NCBI RefSeq assembly: GCF_005869855.1 | Contig: NZ_SZNH01000002.1 | Coordinates: forward strand, 106,643 to 161,295 | DNA: 54,653 nucleotides | Reading direction: 5' to 3' | DNA from: Nostoc sp. PA-18-2419 | Lineage (GTDB): Bacteria > Cyanobacteriota > Cyanobacteriia > Cyanobacteriales > Nostocaceae | In this document: in pieces, positions 44,708-53,823 of the stretch | How positions within the stretch are numbered: position 1 is the first letter of the stretch | Layout of the letters: the number at the start of each line of letters is the position of its first letter | Notes under the pieces: model-generated | Seen by the model: only the letters and a program-made list of their open reading frames with translations | Database searches by the model: none | Told to the model about the DNA's origin: nothing | Made by a program: the position numbers and the translations under genes

Positions 44708-45717
44708 CACTCTTGACCCACCCGCTTAAAAATATTCAGCACTGCTCGTGTTAGCATTGCCGATTGACTGTGTGCGATCGCGGTTTGCTTTAGAAGCTAA
44801 GTTTAACTCTCTCTAACCACGAGTAATTAATCATCAATCGGTTATTACTCATTTTGTATCTAGACTGATGTCGTTATAACACTATGATCCTCTTTCCCGT
44901 CAAGAAGAGTGGAGGTTGAGGGAAGAAAGGAAGATGAGGAAAAAGCCAAACCCTATACTTCAAAACTAGATTGTATTCCTTGATTTAGCTGTTTACCCCG
45001 GAAGACTTGGCAATTTTATAGTTTTGGCTTTCTACTTACATCTATCTAAAGATATATCTATATGTATATTTAAAGACATAATTTTGTATTGATTTATTTT
45101 TTACCTTAGACTAATGTCTCTATAAACATTTAGTATTCTATATAATTTTTCAATTCTGGGCGTAGCTTGCCGCCGTAGGCATCGTAACTGGATCGAGTAA
45201 ATGACTAAGAATTTCTATCAAAAAATATGTTCTGAAATCTTGACATTTAAGTATAAATATTTAATTAAGTTAGATAAATAAGTATAAAAATATTAAGTAT
45301 ATACATAAAACTTTTTTGAACGACAATCTCAACTTATTAGCAGGTTTTTTAACGAGAAACACATTCTTGGCAAGAATTTTAGGTTTAGTTGGTAAGAAGA
45401 TTTTTTGAGCAGCTTGGTTTCAATTTGTGAAGTTTATTTAATAACTATATAAAAATCAATTTAAGTATACTTACATACAGTATTATATTTATTACAATGT
45501 ATAAAAAACTAAAAGATAAGTTTTTTAAATAAGTAAAAATACGAGTTACTTTTTTGAATTATTTATTAAACAATAATTGAAATCACTAGTATTTTCCTTA
45601 GCAATCAAGTAATTTAAAACACTAAAATTATTGGATGCAATGCGATGAGTTTGCAAGGGAAACCTTTGTGATATTAAGCTTATCCAAAAATAAAAATTTA
45701 AAATTTTGGTGGGAAAA
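44708..45717. other. 1-kb AT-rich regulatory spacer before the sulfur cassette
   Basis: No gene seen. It holds a GCGTAGCTTGCCGCCGTAGG repeat fragment at 45159-45178, four TAAGTATA octamers (45248, 45279, 45294, 45462) and a GTA-N8-TAC site at 45465-45478. A GGTGGG ribosome site precedes ATG 45718. Confidence 0.55.
45465..45478 (+). promoter_or_regulatory. Candidate NtcA site upstream of the PLP enzyme
   Basis: GTATACTTACATAC fits GTA-N8-TAC; a TATAAA box starts 21 bases further on. In AT-rich DNA this match can occur by chance. Confidence 0.35.
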
Positions 45718-47172
45718 ATGACTGATATATTTACGCTAAGTGCAAATGACAACCAAGTAAATGCTCATTTACCGTTATTTGGAGAAAACTTTCATAGTTT
45801 TTGGGACAAAGAAATTAGACCATTATTCACACAAGAATCTCTATCTTTCAGAGTGAAAACCTTGAATGGAAACTATGTTAAGTACGTGAACCTGGATAAT
45901 GGAGCAACAACCACTCCCTTTGCAACTCTCAAGCAGTATATAGATGAAATGCTTGACACTTATGGCAGTGTGCATCGAGGTTCTGGGCAGAAATCCATCA
46001 TTACTACACAAAAATATGACGCTAGTCGGAAGATAATTCGGGACTTTGTGGGGTCATCTTCACAAAACTATGTAATCTTTGCGAAAAATACAACAGAAGC
46101 AATTAATGGAGCCGCTACACTTTGGGCAAAAATACCTGGAAAAATCTTAGTCTCTGATATTGAACATTCATCAAACTTGTTGCCTTGGGTAACTAGAGAT
46201 GAAGTTGTGCAGTACAGAACCCAGCCAGATGGAAGTGTCAGTCTGACTGAAATTGAAAATATCTTCAAGGCACACCAAAATCATCCGAAAGTTGAGCAAA
46301 TCAAGTTAGTTACCATTACAGGTGCTTCGACAATTACAGGTTACAGACCTCCGATTTACGAAATTGCAGCTTTAGCACATCGGTATGGTGCAAAGATGTT
46401 TGCCGATGTGTGTCAATTAATTCAGCACGAACGAGTAGACATGCGTCCAGATAATGACCCATGTCATTTAGATTTTGTAGCTTTCTCTGGACACAAAATG
46501 TATGCACCTTATGGAACTGGGGTTTTGCTAGGACCTAAAGAATTTTTTGATAGCTCCTACCCCTATCAAATCGGCGGTGGAAACCTGCCTTATATCACCA
46601 GAAAGTTAGAAATCAAGCGTTTTTACACAGAACGGGCGCATGATCCGGGAACACCAAACGCAATGGGTGCGATCGCTATTGCTAAAGCGATTCAAATTAT
46701 TGAAGCACTTGGACGTGATCGCATTGCTCAGTACGAACACTCCTTAGTTGAATTTACATATACACGGCTTGAGAGTATTCCTGGTGTGAAAGTACATATT
46801 CCAGGAGATAATTTAGCCCATGTTATTCCTTTTGATATTGATGGGTTTGACGGACGCTTAGTAGCAGAAATTCTGGCACAAGAATACGGCATTGGGGTTC
46901 GGGCTGGAGCTTTCTGCACATACGAATACATTCGCAAACTCAAAAATATTTCAGACGAGCAAGACTTGGAGATTGCCAAGGAAGTAGAAAAAGGAATTAC
47001 GCGCAACATTCCTAGTATTATCCGAGCCAGCTTCGCTGTATATAATACATTGGAAGATTGCGATCGCTTTATTGATGCGATCGCTCAAATAGCTAAAAAT
47101 GGATTCAATTACTATTTGCCCTACTACACACAAGATGAAATTACTGGTGTTTGGACAGTGATAGACAAATAG
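45718..47172 (+). CDS. Class V aminotransferase / cysteine desulfurase-like PLP enzyme
   Basis: 484 residues from ATG 45718. The fold-type I PLP set is complete: LDNGATTTPF, DIEHSSNLLPW (stacking region, His150), FADVCQLIQH (Asp230), and Schiff-base Lys260 in FSGHKMYAPYGTG. The SufS/CsdA active-site cysteine loop RxGHHC is here RAGAFC (Cys400), so the nucleophile is kept but the histidines are not. Cysteine desulfurase, cysteine-sulfinate desulfinase or another C-S lyase are the candidate reactions. A sulfite-oxidase-like gene starts 42 bases later. A long N-terminal extension (about 55 residues) precedes the usual family start. Confidence 0.85.
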   Translation: MTDIFTLSANDNQVNAHLPLFGENFHSFWDKEIRPLFTQESLSFRVKTLNGNYVKYVNLDNGATTTPFATLKQYIDEMLDTYGSVHRGSGQKSIITTQKYDASRKIIRDFVGSSSQNYVIFAKNTTEAINGAATLWAKIPGKILVSDIEHSSNLLPWVTRDEVVQYRTQPDGSVSLTEIENIFKAHQNHPKVEQIKLVTITGASTITGYRPPIYEIAALAHRYGAKMFADVCQLIQHERVDMRPDNDPCHLDFVAFSGHKMYAPYGTGVLLGPKEFFDSSYPYQIGGGNLPYITRKLEIKRFYTERAHDPGTPNAMGAIAIAKAIQIIEALGRDRIAQYEHSLVEFTYTRLESIPGVKVHIPGDNLAHVIPFDIDGFDGRLVAEILAQEYGIGVRAGAFCTYEYIRKLKNISDEQDLEIAKEVEKGITRNIPSIIRASFAVYNTLEDCDRFIDAIAQIAKNGFNYYLPYYTQDEITGVWTVIDK

Positions 47173-47182
47173 TCTGGCTATA

Positions 47183-47229
47183 ACAAATGACAAATGACAA
47201 AGGACAAATAACAAATGACAAATGACAAG
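47183..47229. repeat. AAATGAC heptamer array spanning the sulfite oxidase start
   Basis: ACAAATGACAAATGACAAAG-type units continue across the ATG at 47215, so MTND is repeat-encoded; an AAGGAGG lies just inside the gene at 47226-47232. Confidence 0.75.
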
Positions 47230-48486
47230 GAGGATTATCTAAAAGCACGGATTGAAGAGTACATCTGGCAAAAAAGCACAGATGCAGGTATTTCCCGCCA
47301 GCGTTTTCTGCAAATACTAGCGACTATGGTTGGTGCAACAGCCATTGGGGGGTTGGCTAAACCTGCGCCAGCTTATAGTCAGGTAGGTGTTAAAACCAAA
47401 GAAAGTAAAATACTTAAGCCATTGCCACCAGGGTATATCTCTCATAGCAAAGGCACATTAGAGATGAACTGGGAAGCAATGTATGGGCGTGGCTATATAG
47501 TACCAAACGATTGGTTTTACGTTCACAACCGCAGTACCCCTCCTCCCTTTGACCCATCTACATGGCGTTTGCAAATTCACGGAACTGGCGTTTCTACCCC
47601 CTGTGAGTTCACTTACGATCAAATCATTGCGATGCCATCGATTTCGGTCACTTGCGCCATTGAATGTGCTGCTAATGGTCGGCGCTTTTTTGAAGAAGCT
47701 TATAATATTCCACTCTCTGGAACCCGATGGAGGCTTGGGGCTATTGGTGTAGCTGAGTGGACTGGTGTACCACTTGGATTATTATTAGAGCGAGCTGGAC
47801 TAAAATCTACAGCAAAAGATGTACTCGTTCAGGGTGCAGATTTGGATTCGCTAGATTCAAAGGGAACCAGAAAGTCCAAGTTTAGCAGCGTAGTTCCGAT
47901 TACCAAGGCATTAGCAGATAACTCGCTCGTGGTCTATGCAATGAACGGAGAACCATTACCTCCAGATCACGGTCGGCCATGCCGTGTATTATTTCCTGGT
48001 TGGGGAGGAAACGCTAACGTTAAATGGATTGAGCGGATTGAAGTTTGCGAAACGCCGATATACACTCCGTGGGTGACAGAGCAAATGGTGCTGATTGGTG
48101 CAGACTACCCAGCGATTGCACCGTATAAAGGTAAACTAATTACGTACCAAAATGTGAAAAGCGCCTTTGAATTGGCTTGGCCAGCCAGACTTTCTCCAGG
48201 AAGTTACTTACTGCGTGGGCGTTCTTGGTCTGGCAAAGGAAAAATTGTACGTGTGGAAGTTAGCCTTGATGGCGGTAGAACTTGGCAATTTGCAAGACTG
48301 AGAGAACCAAATTTTCCATTTGCATGGGTACGTTGGGATATCGAATGGAACCCACTTCCTGGGGAATATTTTCTGCAAGCTCGTGCTACAGACAATTTAG
48401 ATAACACACAACCGAGTACAGTTCCGTGGAATGATACTGGATTGCTCTATGGAGGCGTTGTCAGTCATCCAGTGACAGTAGGGTGA
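47215..48486 (+). CDS. Sulfite oxidase-like molybdopterin oxidoreductase
   Basis: 423 residues. N-terminal SRQRFLQILATMVGATAIGGLA resembles a Tat signal with RQR in place of RR. The molybdopterin domain has the Mo-ligating cysteine in IECAANGRRFFEE (Cys151), GVAEWTGVPLGLLLERAGL and PLPPDHGRPCRVLFPGWGG with sulfate/sulfite-site arginines. The C-terminal dimer domain is Ig-like (VEVSLDGGRTWQFARLREPN). This is the sulfite oxidase/SorA-type family; periplasmic or lumenal if exported. It sits between the PLP enzyme and the TauE permease, pointing to sulfite as substrate. Confidence 0.88.
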   Translation: MTNDKEDYLKARIEEYIWQKSTDAGISRQRFLQILATMVGATAIGGLAKPAPAYSQVGVKTKESKILKPLPPGYISHSKGTLEMNWEAMYGRGYIVPNDWFYVHNRSTPPPFDPSTWRLQIHGTGVSTPCEFTYDQIIAMPSISVTCAIECAANGRRFFEEAYNIPLSGTRWRLGAIGVAEWTGVPLGLLLERAGLKSTAKDVLVQGADLDSLDSKGTRKSKFSSVVPITKALADNSLVVYAMNGEPLPPDHGRPCRVLFPGWGGNANVKWIERIEVCETPIYTPWVTEQMVLIGADYPAIAPYKGKLITYQNVKSAFELAWPARLSPGSYLLRGRSWSGKGKIVRVEVSLDGGRTWQFARLREPNFPFAWVRWDIEWNPLPGEYFLQARATDNLDNTQPSTVPWNDTGLLYGGVVSHPVTVG

Positions 48487-48572
48487 GTATGGGAAGTAGG
48501 GGGGTAGAGGGTAGAATTCCTAACTCCTAACTCCCCCTCGGAACTATCAGTTTTGTAGAAAAAGAATTGTTT

Positions 48573-49364
48573 ATGAATGATTTTAGTTGGTTGATTTTAA
48601 TTGCTGGGGGCTTAATATCTGGAGTGATAGCTGGACTTTTAGGAATAGGTGGGGGTATTATTACAATTCCTCTTTTAGTCACGCTAGGTTATACTCCCGT
48701 TCAGGCGATCGCAACTAGTAGCCTTGCTATTGTAATTACTTCAATTTCTGGAAGTTTACAGAATTGGTGGATGGGCTATTTTGACTTTAAACGAGTATTT
48801 TATTTAGGAATCCCAGCTTTTTTAACTACTGGAATAGGTGTATATTTCGCTAATAAAATTCCATCATATATAATACTTTTTACATTTGGTATCATATTAC
48901 TTGCTAATATTTATTTAATAGACCTTCGTAAACAACTATCCTTGAAAGAAAAAGAGGATACTGCACCAATATTTAACCCATTACTTTCTAAAATTGGCAC
49001 TGGAGGAGCAGCAGGAATTTTAGCAGGTTTATTTGGCTTAGGTGGCGGTACGATTATGGTGCCACTGCAAATTTTGCTATTAGGAGAAGAAATTAAAGTA
49101 GCAATTCAGACTAGTTTAGGTGTGATTGTAATCACTGCTTTAGCTGCTTGTACAGGACATACATTAGAGGGAAATATTCTATTTATTCAAGGGATAATTT
49201 TGGGATTGGGAGGTCTTGTAGGCGTTCAGATGAGTACTCGCACTTTACCAAAACTACCAGATTTAACTATAAGTTTAGTCCTCCGTATCTTCTTAGGAAT
49301 ACTATCAATTTATATTTTTTGGCAAGCTTGGATAAATTACCAACAAATAATTATTAATTATTAA
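48573..49364 (+). CDS. TauE/SafE-family sulfite/sulfonate exporter-like permease
   Basis: 263 residues, about eight membrane spans. Two-fold repeat of the family signature: SGVIAGLLGIGGGIITIPLL and AGILAGLFGLGGGTIMVPLQ, each a glycine-rich half-helix. Family members move sulfite, sulfoacetate or related anions. It follows the sulfite-oxidase-like gene by 86 bases on the same strand. Its stop codon overlaps a hairpin that fills the gap to the next gene. ATG 48573 is preferred to TTG 48567. Confidence 0.9.
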   Translation: MNDFSWLILIAGGLISGVIAGLLGIGGGIITIPLLVTLGYTPVQAIATSSLAIVITSISGSLQNWWMGYFDFKRVFYLGIPAFLTTGIGVYFANKIPSYIILFTFGIILLANIYLIDLRKQLSLKEKEDTAPIFNPLLSKIGTGGAAGILAGLFGLGGGTIMVPLQILLLGEEIKVAIQTSLGVIVITALAACTGHTLEGNILFIQGIILGLGGLVGVQMSTRTLPKLPDLTISLVLRIFLGILSIYIFWQAWINYQQIIINY

Positions 49365-49399
49365 TTCGTAATACTCACCTTTGGCAAGTATTACGAATT
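49363..49399. terminator. 13-bp-arm hairpin filling the gap between two convergent genes
   Basis: Perfect arms AATTCGTAATACT (49363-49375) and AGTATTACGAATT (49387-49399) with an 11-base loop. It overlaps the TauE stop codon and ends two bases from the opposing stop, so it can serve both genes. Confidence 0.85.
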
Positions 49400-49400
49400 C

Positions 49401-50900
49401 TCAAGGTAGCCAACGGGGATGAAATCCGGATAAGGGGAGTTGTTCTGGTTTAATTTCGACAGTTGCAGCGTCGGCGATCGGCAATAGAGGCATTAACCAT
49501 AAGCTACTGGTTGCAATGGTATCTCCATCATCAGTTTTCAAAGTGTTTGTAGGTAATGTTGTTGGTGGGTTTTTCTGCGGTACTATTTGGTCAAATAACA
49601 AGCCTAAACCGTCAGCAGATAAACTCATTTGCACGTTTCGCTGATCAACAGGCAGTAATAACAGTGGTTTCTGTTGCCCAGTTTTTAGGTCAATTGCCAC
49701 TACATAAGGTTGTTCTATGTATTGTTCCTTGGATACTAACTGTGTTAGCAAGCAATAAAGGGTGGGTGAGGCGGTATCAAATTGGCAACTAACAATTGAG
49801 CCTGTTGTTTTTACTAGTTGTTTCTGCACGCCTTGGTTTGTAACTAAAAACAAATCTCGTGTGTAATCTGTATTAAATTTTACCATTGCGGCTTGAGAAC
49901 CATCTTTGGAGAAAGCCTGTACTAAGCCAAACTGTGGCAGAAAATCTAAGGGTTTACTGGCGTCTCCTTGCAGTGGTAAGATTGCTGCTCCCTGTCCTTG
50001 GGCAACTGCTACGGCTTTACTATCTGGGGTAATCATAAAGTCTCCCCCAGGTTGGCTTTTTAAACGTTTGGGGCTGGGTTTTTCTGCCGAACTGCCACTG
50101 GTTGCTGGCATAAACCAGAGCCCAAAGTCGCCAGGATTAGCTTTGTTTCCCCGTTGAATAACAATAGTTTGTCCGTCGGGTGATAAATCAAATTTCAGGT
50201 TTTGATAATCTTTACTATCTAAAATCAGATCTACTCTGCTTGCTGGTTCTGCTTGTTGCCCAGATTTACCAGAAACGCCCGTTGTTACTGTGTACAACTG
50301 GGCTGAAAGTAAGTCTTGGTTATTACTGCTGCGAGCTGAAAATAAAATTTTCTCGCCATCTGGAAATGACTCAAAGTCTAATACTACCAAGTCTTTGGGG
50401 GTAAGTATCTTTTTTTGCTCTTGAGTTAAGTTGTAAAGAATTAACTTTCCTTGTTCTTCATGCTCGGTTCCAATGTAGAGAATAACCCGATCGCGTGTAC
50501 GGAAGTTGCCGACAAAAGTCTGGATCGTCCGATTTTTACCTTCAAGCTCGGCAAACTTATCTTTGGCTCCCTGTAACTGCACTTTATAATTTGTGCCATA
50601 GGGTGCTGGTGTGAGCAATGTATAAACCATTCGCCGCCCTGCCCAACTGAATTTACCTGCTAGAGGCGGCTCAATTTTCAAGTTATCCTCTACGCTTTTA
50701 CTGTCCATTGGGCGGCTAAAGGTGAGGGCGAAGGAGTTATCTTCTGCACCTATTTGTTGATTTTGCCAAGTAAAATCTCGGACGCGAGCTGTTACCACAT
50801 CACCTTGCAATATCATCAACCCAATCAGCACACTCAGTAATAGCATCAGTGTGATCGCTATCCGATCCAGTGGTTGAATAAATGCTTTTGATTTAGTCAT
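49401..50900 (-). CDS. Membrane-anchored Ig-like/beta-propeller protein
   Basis: 499 residues. One N-terminal span (RIAITLMLLLSVLIGLMILQG), a bacterial Ig-like domain (FALTFSRPMDSKSVEDNLKI ... VYTLLTPAPYGTNYKVQL), then TolB/WD40-type blades (FDLSPDGQTIVIQRGNK; MITPDSKAVAVAQG; AFSKDGSQAAMVKF; MSLSADGLGLLFDQ). Probably extracytoplasmic. It is the last of three co-directional genes with the TIGR03943 and permease genes; whether they work together is unknown. Confidence 0.8.
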   Translation of the reverse strand: MTKSKAFIQPLDRIAITLMLLLSVLIGLMILQGDVVTARVRDFTWQNQQIGAEDNSFALTFSRPMDSKSVEDNLKIEPPLAGKFSWAGRRMVYTLLTPAPYGTNYKVQLQGAKDKFAELEGKNRTIQTFVGNFRTRDRVILYIGTEHEEQGKLILYNLTQEQKKILTPKDLVVLDFESFPDGEKILFSARSSNNQDLLSAQLYTVTTGVSGKSGQQAEPASRVDLILDSKDYQNLKFDLSPDGQTIVIQRGNKANPGDFGLWFMPATSGSSAEKPSPKRLKSQPGGDFMITPDSKAVAVAQGQGAAILPLQGDASKPLDFLPQFGLVQAFSKDGSQAAMVKFNTDYTRDLFLVTNQGVQKQLVKTTGSIVSCQFDTASPTLYCLLTQLVSKEQYIEQPYVVAIDLKTGQQKPLLLLPVDQRNVQMSLSADGLGLLFDQIVPQKNPPTTLPTNTLKTDDGDTIATSSLWLMPLLPIADAATVEIKPEQLPLSGFHPRWLP

Positions 50901-50959
50901 TGGTTATTGAGCATGGAGCATAGAGCATTAGCAAATGACAAAGGATTAATGACAAATCA

Positions 50960-51733
50960 CTAATAACTATAAGGATTCTGCGGTTGGGGAATCTTTTTGA
51001 GCGAATTAGCAACAATGGTAAGTTGACGTTTCCCTGACAAATTTTCTGTTGCCATTTGTCCTTCTACTTCCAACCAGGTATCAGCAGAGTAAGCCTGTTG
51101 ATTATTTGGCAGTTTAACAGGCAATCCTACAGGATATGCGTCTGCTGCACAGCAAGTTAAGACAAATCGTGCTAAGAACAAATATTCTTTTGCCAAATCT
51201 GACGGGTGGATGACAAATCCCTGTACCTTGACTTTTTGTCCTGTATATGTGTCTGGTTCTGGATAGACATTTAAGGTGCGTACCCACTCTACAAGCGATC
51301 GTTCCTCTGGACGTACAGTTGCCCGAAAGGCTTGAGGTTTAACGCGTGTGGTTCCCAATAAATCAGCCGTCACACCCCTTTGCAGTGCATTGTCACTAGC
51401 AAAAACTTGGGGTGTAAAGATGAAACCCAAAATTGCTGCAATCAACAACAAGGAACTACCCCAACCAGGAGGAAATAAACTAATATGCTGGGTGTTTGGT
51501 ATGACATCACGACGACGCCGATGCCAAAGTTCCAGCATTTTGAAGAAACCAAAAATTATTAAACTGATACCAGTCACAACCACAAACCAAATGTAATTTG
51601 GGTGAATCAACAGGTTCAGCTTGTTAGTTAGCCAATATCTCAACATCAAAATGCCCCAAGCTGTAATTGCCAAAGCATCCAGCCAAGGGAGTAAGAGATG
51701 TAGGATTTGAGGTTTGGAATTTTTATTAGTCAT
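50960..51733 (-). CDS. TIGR03943/YcgQ-like membrane protein
   Basis: 257 residues. N-terminal membrane spans (LLLPWLDALAITAWGILMLRYW; YIWFVVVTGISLIIFGFFKML; LLLIAAILGFIF), then a soluble OB-fold-like part with the family motif FVLTCCAADAYPVGLPVKLP, containing a CC pair. This family is always paired with a PF03773-type permease, as here (72 bases upstream on the same strand), and the pair is thought to form a transport unit of unknown substrate. The start lies in a repeat-rich leader giving MTNKNSK. Confidence 0.87.
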   Translation of the reverse strand: MTNKNSKPQILHLLLPWLDALAITAWGILMLRYWLTNKLNLLIHPNYIWFVVVTGISLIIFGFFKMLELWHRRRRDVIPNTQHISLFPPGWGSSLLLIAAILGFIFTPQVFASDNALQRGVTADLLGTTRVKPQAFRATVRPEERSLVEWVRTLNVYPEPDTYTGQKVKVQGFVIHPSDLAKEYLFLARFVLTCCAADAYPVGLPVKLPNNQQAYSADTWLEVEGQMATENLSGKRQLTIVANSLKKIPQPQNPYSY

Positions 51734-51805
51734 TAATCATTGGTTACAAACAACAAAGGACAAAAGATAAAGGGCAACAGACAAATGACAAATGACAAAG
51801 AATTT

Positions 51806-52858
51806 TTAAAATACGTGCAAGTTGAGGAAAAGGGTCAAAACAAATGTTAACTGTGCTGCTAAGGCAAATAAGTAAAACACTGTTTTGGGCTTAAAAATTG
51901 ATAACATCAAACCAATACCTTTGATGTCAATCATGGGACCAAATACGAGAAATGCCAGTAATGAACCACTGCTAAAAGTTGAAGCAAAAGACAGGGCAAA
52001 GAAAGAATCAACTGTAGAACAAATTGACACGACTGCTGCTAATATCAGCATGACTACAATTGAGCTAATGGGCCCAGCACCCAAACTGAGAATTAATTCA
52101 CGCGGTGCTAGGACTTGAATAGCTGCGGCGATCGCACTCCCTAAAACCATGACCCCGCCTAGTTCCCGCAATTCTTGGATGCTATTATCTACCACTAGAC
52201 GCAATTTATCTGCAAGGGGTTTATTTGGAGTAGAGATGATAGTCGGCGGTACTAAATTCGCATCTATCCGCATCGGTAAACCTGCTTTTCCTCCTAAAAT
52301 ATAAGTCCCTGATTGCAAGAGATTCGGTACTGCTGCTGACTGTTCTACTTGATAACCTTTACTACGTCGTTTGGTTTCAGGTGGCGCAGGAGGATTAAAT
52401 TTCATATATCGAGCGATCGCAGGTTGGACTATAGGATTTAAGTCCTTTTGAAAACTGAAAACAAAGCCAACAATTGTGGCAATCAATAGGGAAAATACAA
52501 CCCGTAATACTACTATTTCTGGCTGATCGCGAAACGCTGTCCAAGTTGCCCAAATGACAACTGGGTTAATTGTTGGTGCTGCTAGTAAAAAACCAATTGC
52601 TACAGGTGTGGGCACTCCTTGAATTAGAAACCGCCGCGCTACTGGCACATTCCCACACTCACACACTGGAAATAAAAAGCCGATTGCACTGCCAACTAAA
52701 GCACCCAATAGCGGATTTTTGGGCATTTTTTCTACCAATTTGCGCTCATCAACGAAAAACAGCAGCAAACTGGACAATAAAACCCCAAGAAGCAAAAAAG
52801 GCATCGCCTCGACTAGCAGACTTAGAAATAGCGTAAAACCATTGTTGAGTTGATTCAT
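51806..52858 (-). CDS. PF03773-family permease (YraQ/YcgR/ArsP-like)
   Basis: 350 residues, eight or more membrane spans. Two conserved motifs identify it: IGFLFPVCECGNVPVARRFL (CEC-G-VP) and GFLLAAPTINPVVI near the N-terminus, with a matching half in VSICSTVDSFFALSF and LLAFLVFGPMIDIKG. Related proteins include the methylarsenite exporter ArsP. The cysteine motif suggests a soft metal or metalloid substrate. ATG 52858 is preferred to TTG 52873. A 19-bp palindrome lies about 100 bases upstream. Confidence 0.88.
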   Translation of the reverse strand: MNQLNNGFTLFLSLLVEAMPFLLLGVLLSSLLLFFVDERKLVEKMPKNPLLGALVGSAIGFLFPVCECGNVPVARRFLIQGVPTPVAIGFLLAAPTINPVVIWATWTAFRDQPEIVVLRVVFSLLIATIVGFVFSFQKDLNPIVQPAIARYMKFNPPAPPETKRRSKGYQVEQSAAVPNLLQSGTYILGGKAGLPMRIDANLVPPTIISTPNKPLADKLRLVVDNSIQELRELGGVMVLGSAIAAAIQVLAPRELILSLGAGPISSIVVMLILAAVVSICSTVDSFFALSFASTFSSGSLLAFLVFGPMIDIKGIGLMLSIFKPKTVFYLFALAAQLTFVLTLFLNLHVF

Positions 52859-53823
52859 GGGCGTCGCTGTCAAAAGCGGTTTTGAGTTTTAAGATTCTGC
52901 CTAGTCATTCTATCGAAATGGGGATCAAAAGCAGTTCGGGAAATTAAAGTTCGTTTGGATGACAAATTGTCATCCGGTTTCAACTAACCCTTAAACGCTA
53001 CAAGGCTTAGATTTCAAGGAGAGAGTAATATTTACCTGAGTGCATTTACTGATGATGACCATTCCTAAGATTGCCTAAGTTCAGAAATTGTTCCGATTCT
53101 AGGGAGCAAGTAGCTGCACAGATGATTTTAAATTTCCCTATGTTTATACTTACAGTAATTTCCTAAAATCAGATATTAGCTAGGCTATATTTTCATCAAG
53201 GATTTACAGTTATTCAACATTTGGGGATCGCTCTTAGTCGTCGGTCTTTTGTCAGTCCTCCTTGGTTATTTGTCCTTTGTTGGTTGTAACCAATGACTAA
53301 TAACTAATAGCTATGGCTAGTTTCAGCAAAATGTCATTTGAGCTTTGGTTGATTTTGTACTACAAAAACTATAAAAATGCAAGAGCAAAGTTTAGCAGAT
53401 ACTAAAAATGGGAGAATCGAGGGTGTGGGGAGAGAGAAATTATTGAGTGATAGCTATTTTTCCTACCCATCCTCCCTTTCCACCCCTCCCACACTGCCTG
53501 TTTTGCTTATGGTTCATAGTTATACCAATTGAAATAAGAATGTGACAGATGTATGGGCAGAGGCGTACAACTGTACGAATATACAGCCAATTCATTTGTT
53601 ACAAAGATTTTTGCAAATGGTATTATTACGCAAACAAACCTGATTTTTAGAAAAATTTGTCTTTTTGGCAACTATTTAGAACTCCTATTTGATTGCAACA
53701 AAAGCTCCAGCTCCCATTCCACTCAAAAAGGCTGATTCACTACTGCCTACTCCCTTTTGATTAATGGCAGAGGCTAAAATATTAGCTTATTGTTGACTTG
53801 TCTCATCAAAATTAGGGTGTCTA
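52859..53823. other. Divergent intergenic region with several palindromes
   Basis: 965 bases without a convincing gene. Contains the 19-bp palindrome at 52957-52975, TTGGTTGTAACCAA near 53279, CGTACAACTGTACG near 53565 and a C-rich mini-repeat at 53458-53500. A 60-codon plus-strand frame at 53553 looks spurious. Confidence 0.45.
52957..52975. promoter_or_regulatory. 19-bp palindrome, candidate operator of the permease operon
   Basis: GGATGACAA-A-TTGTCATCC is a perfect 9-1-9 inverted repeat about 100 bases before the permease start. The 7-1-7 core arrangement (ATGACAA-A-TTGTCAT) resembles Fur/Zur-family sites in layout, not in exact sequence. Confidence 0.5.

Noticed and set aside
53553-53735. 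60-codon plus-strand frame
   Set aside because: No ribosome site, non-protein-like composition, lies in a palindrome-rich spacer.
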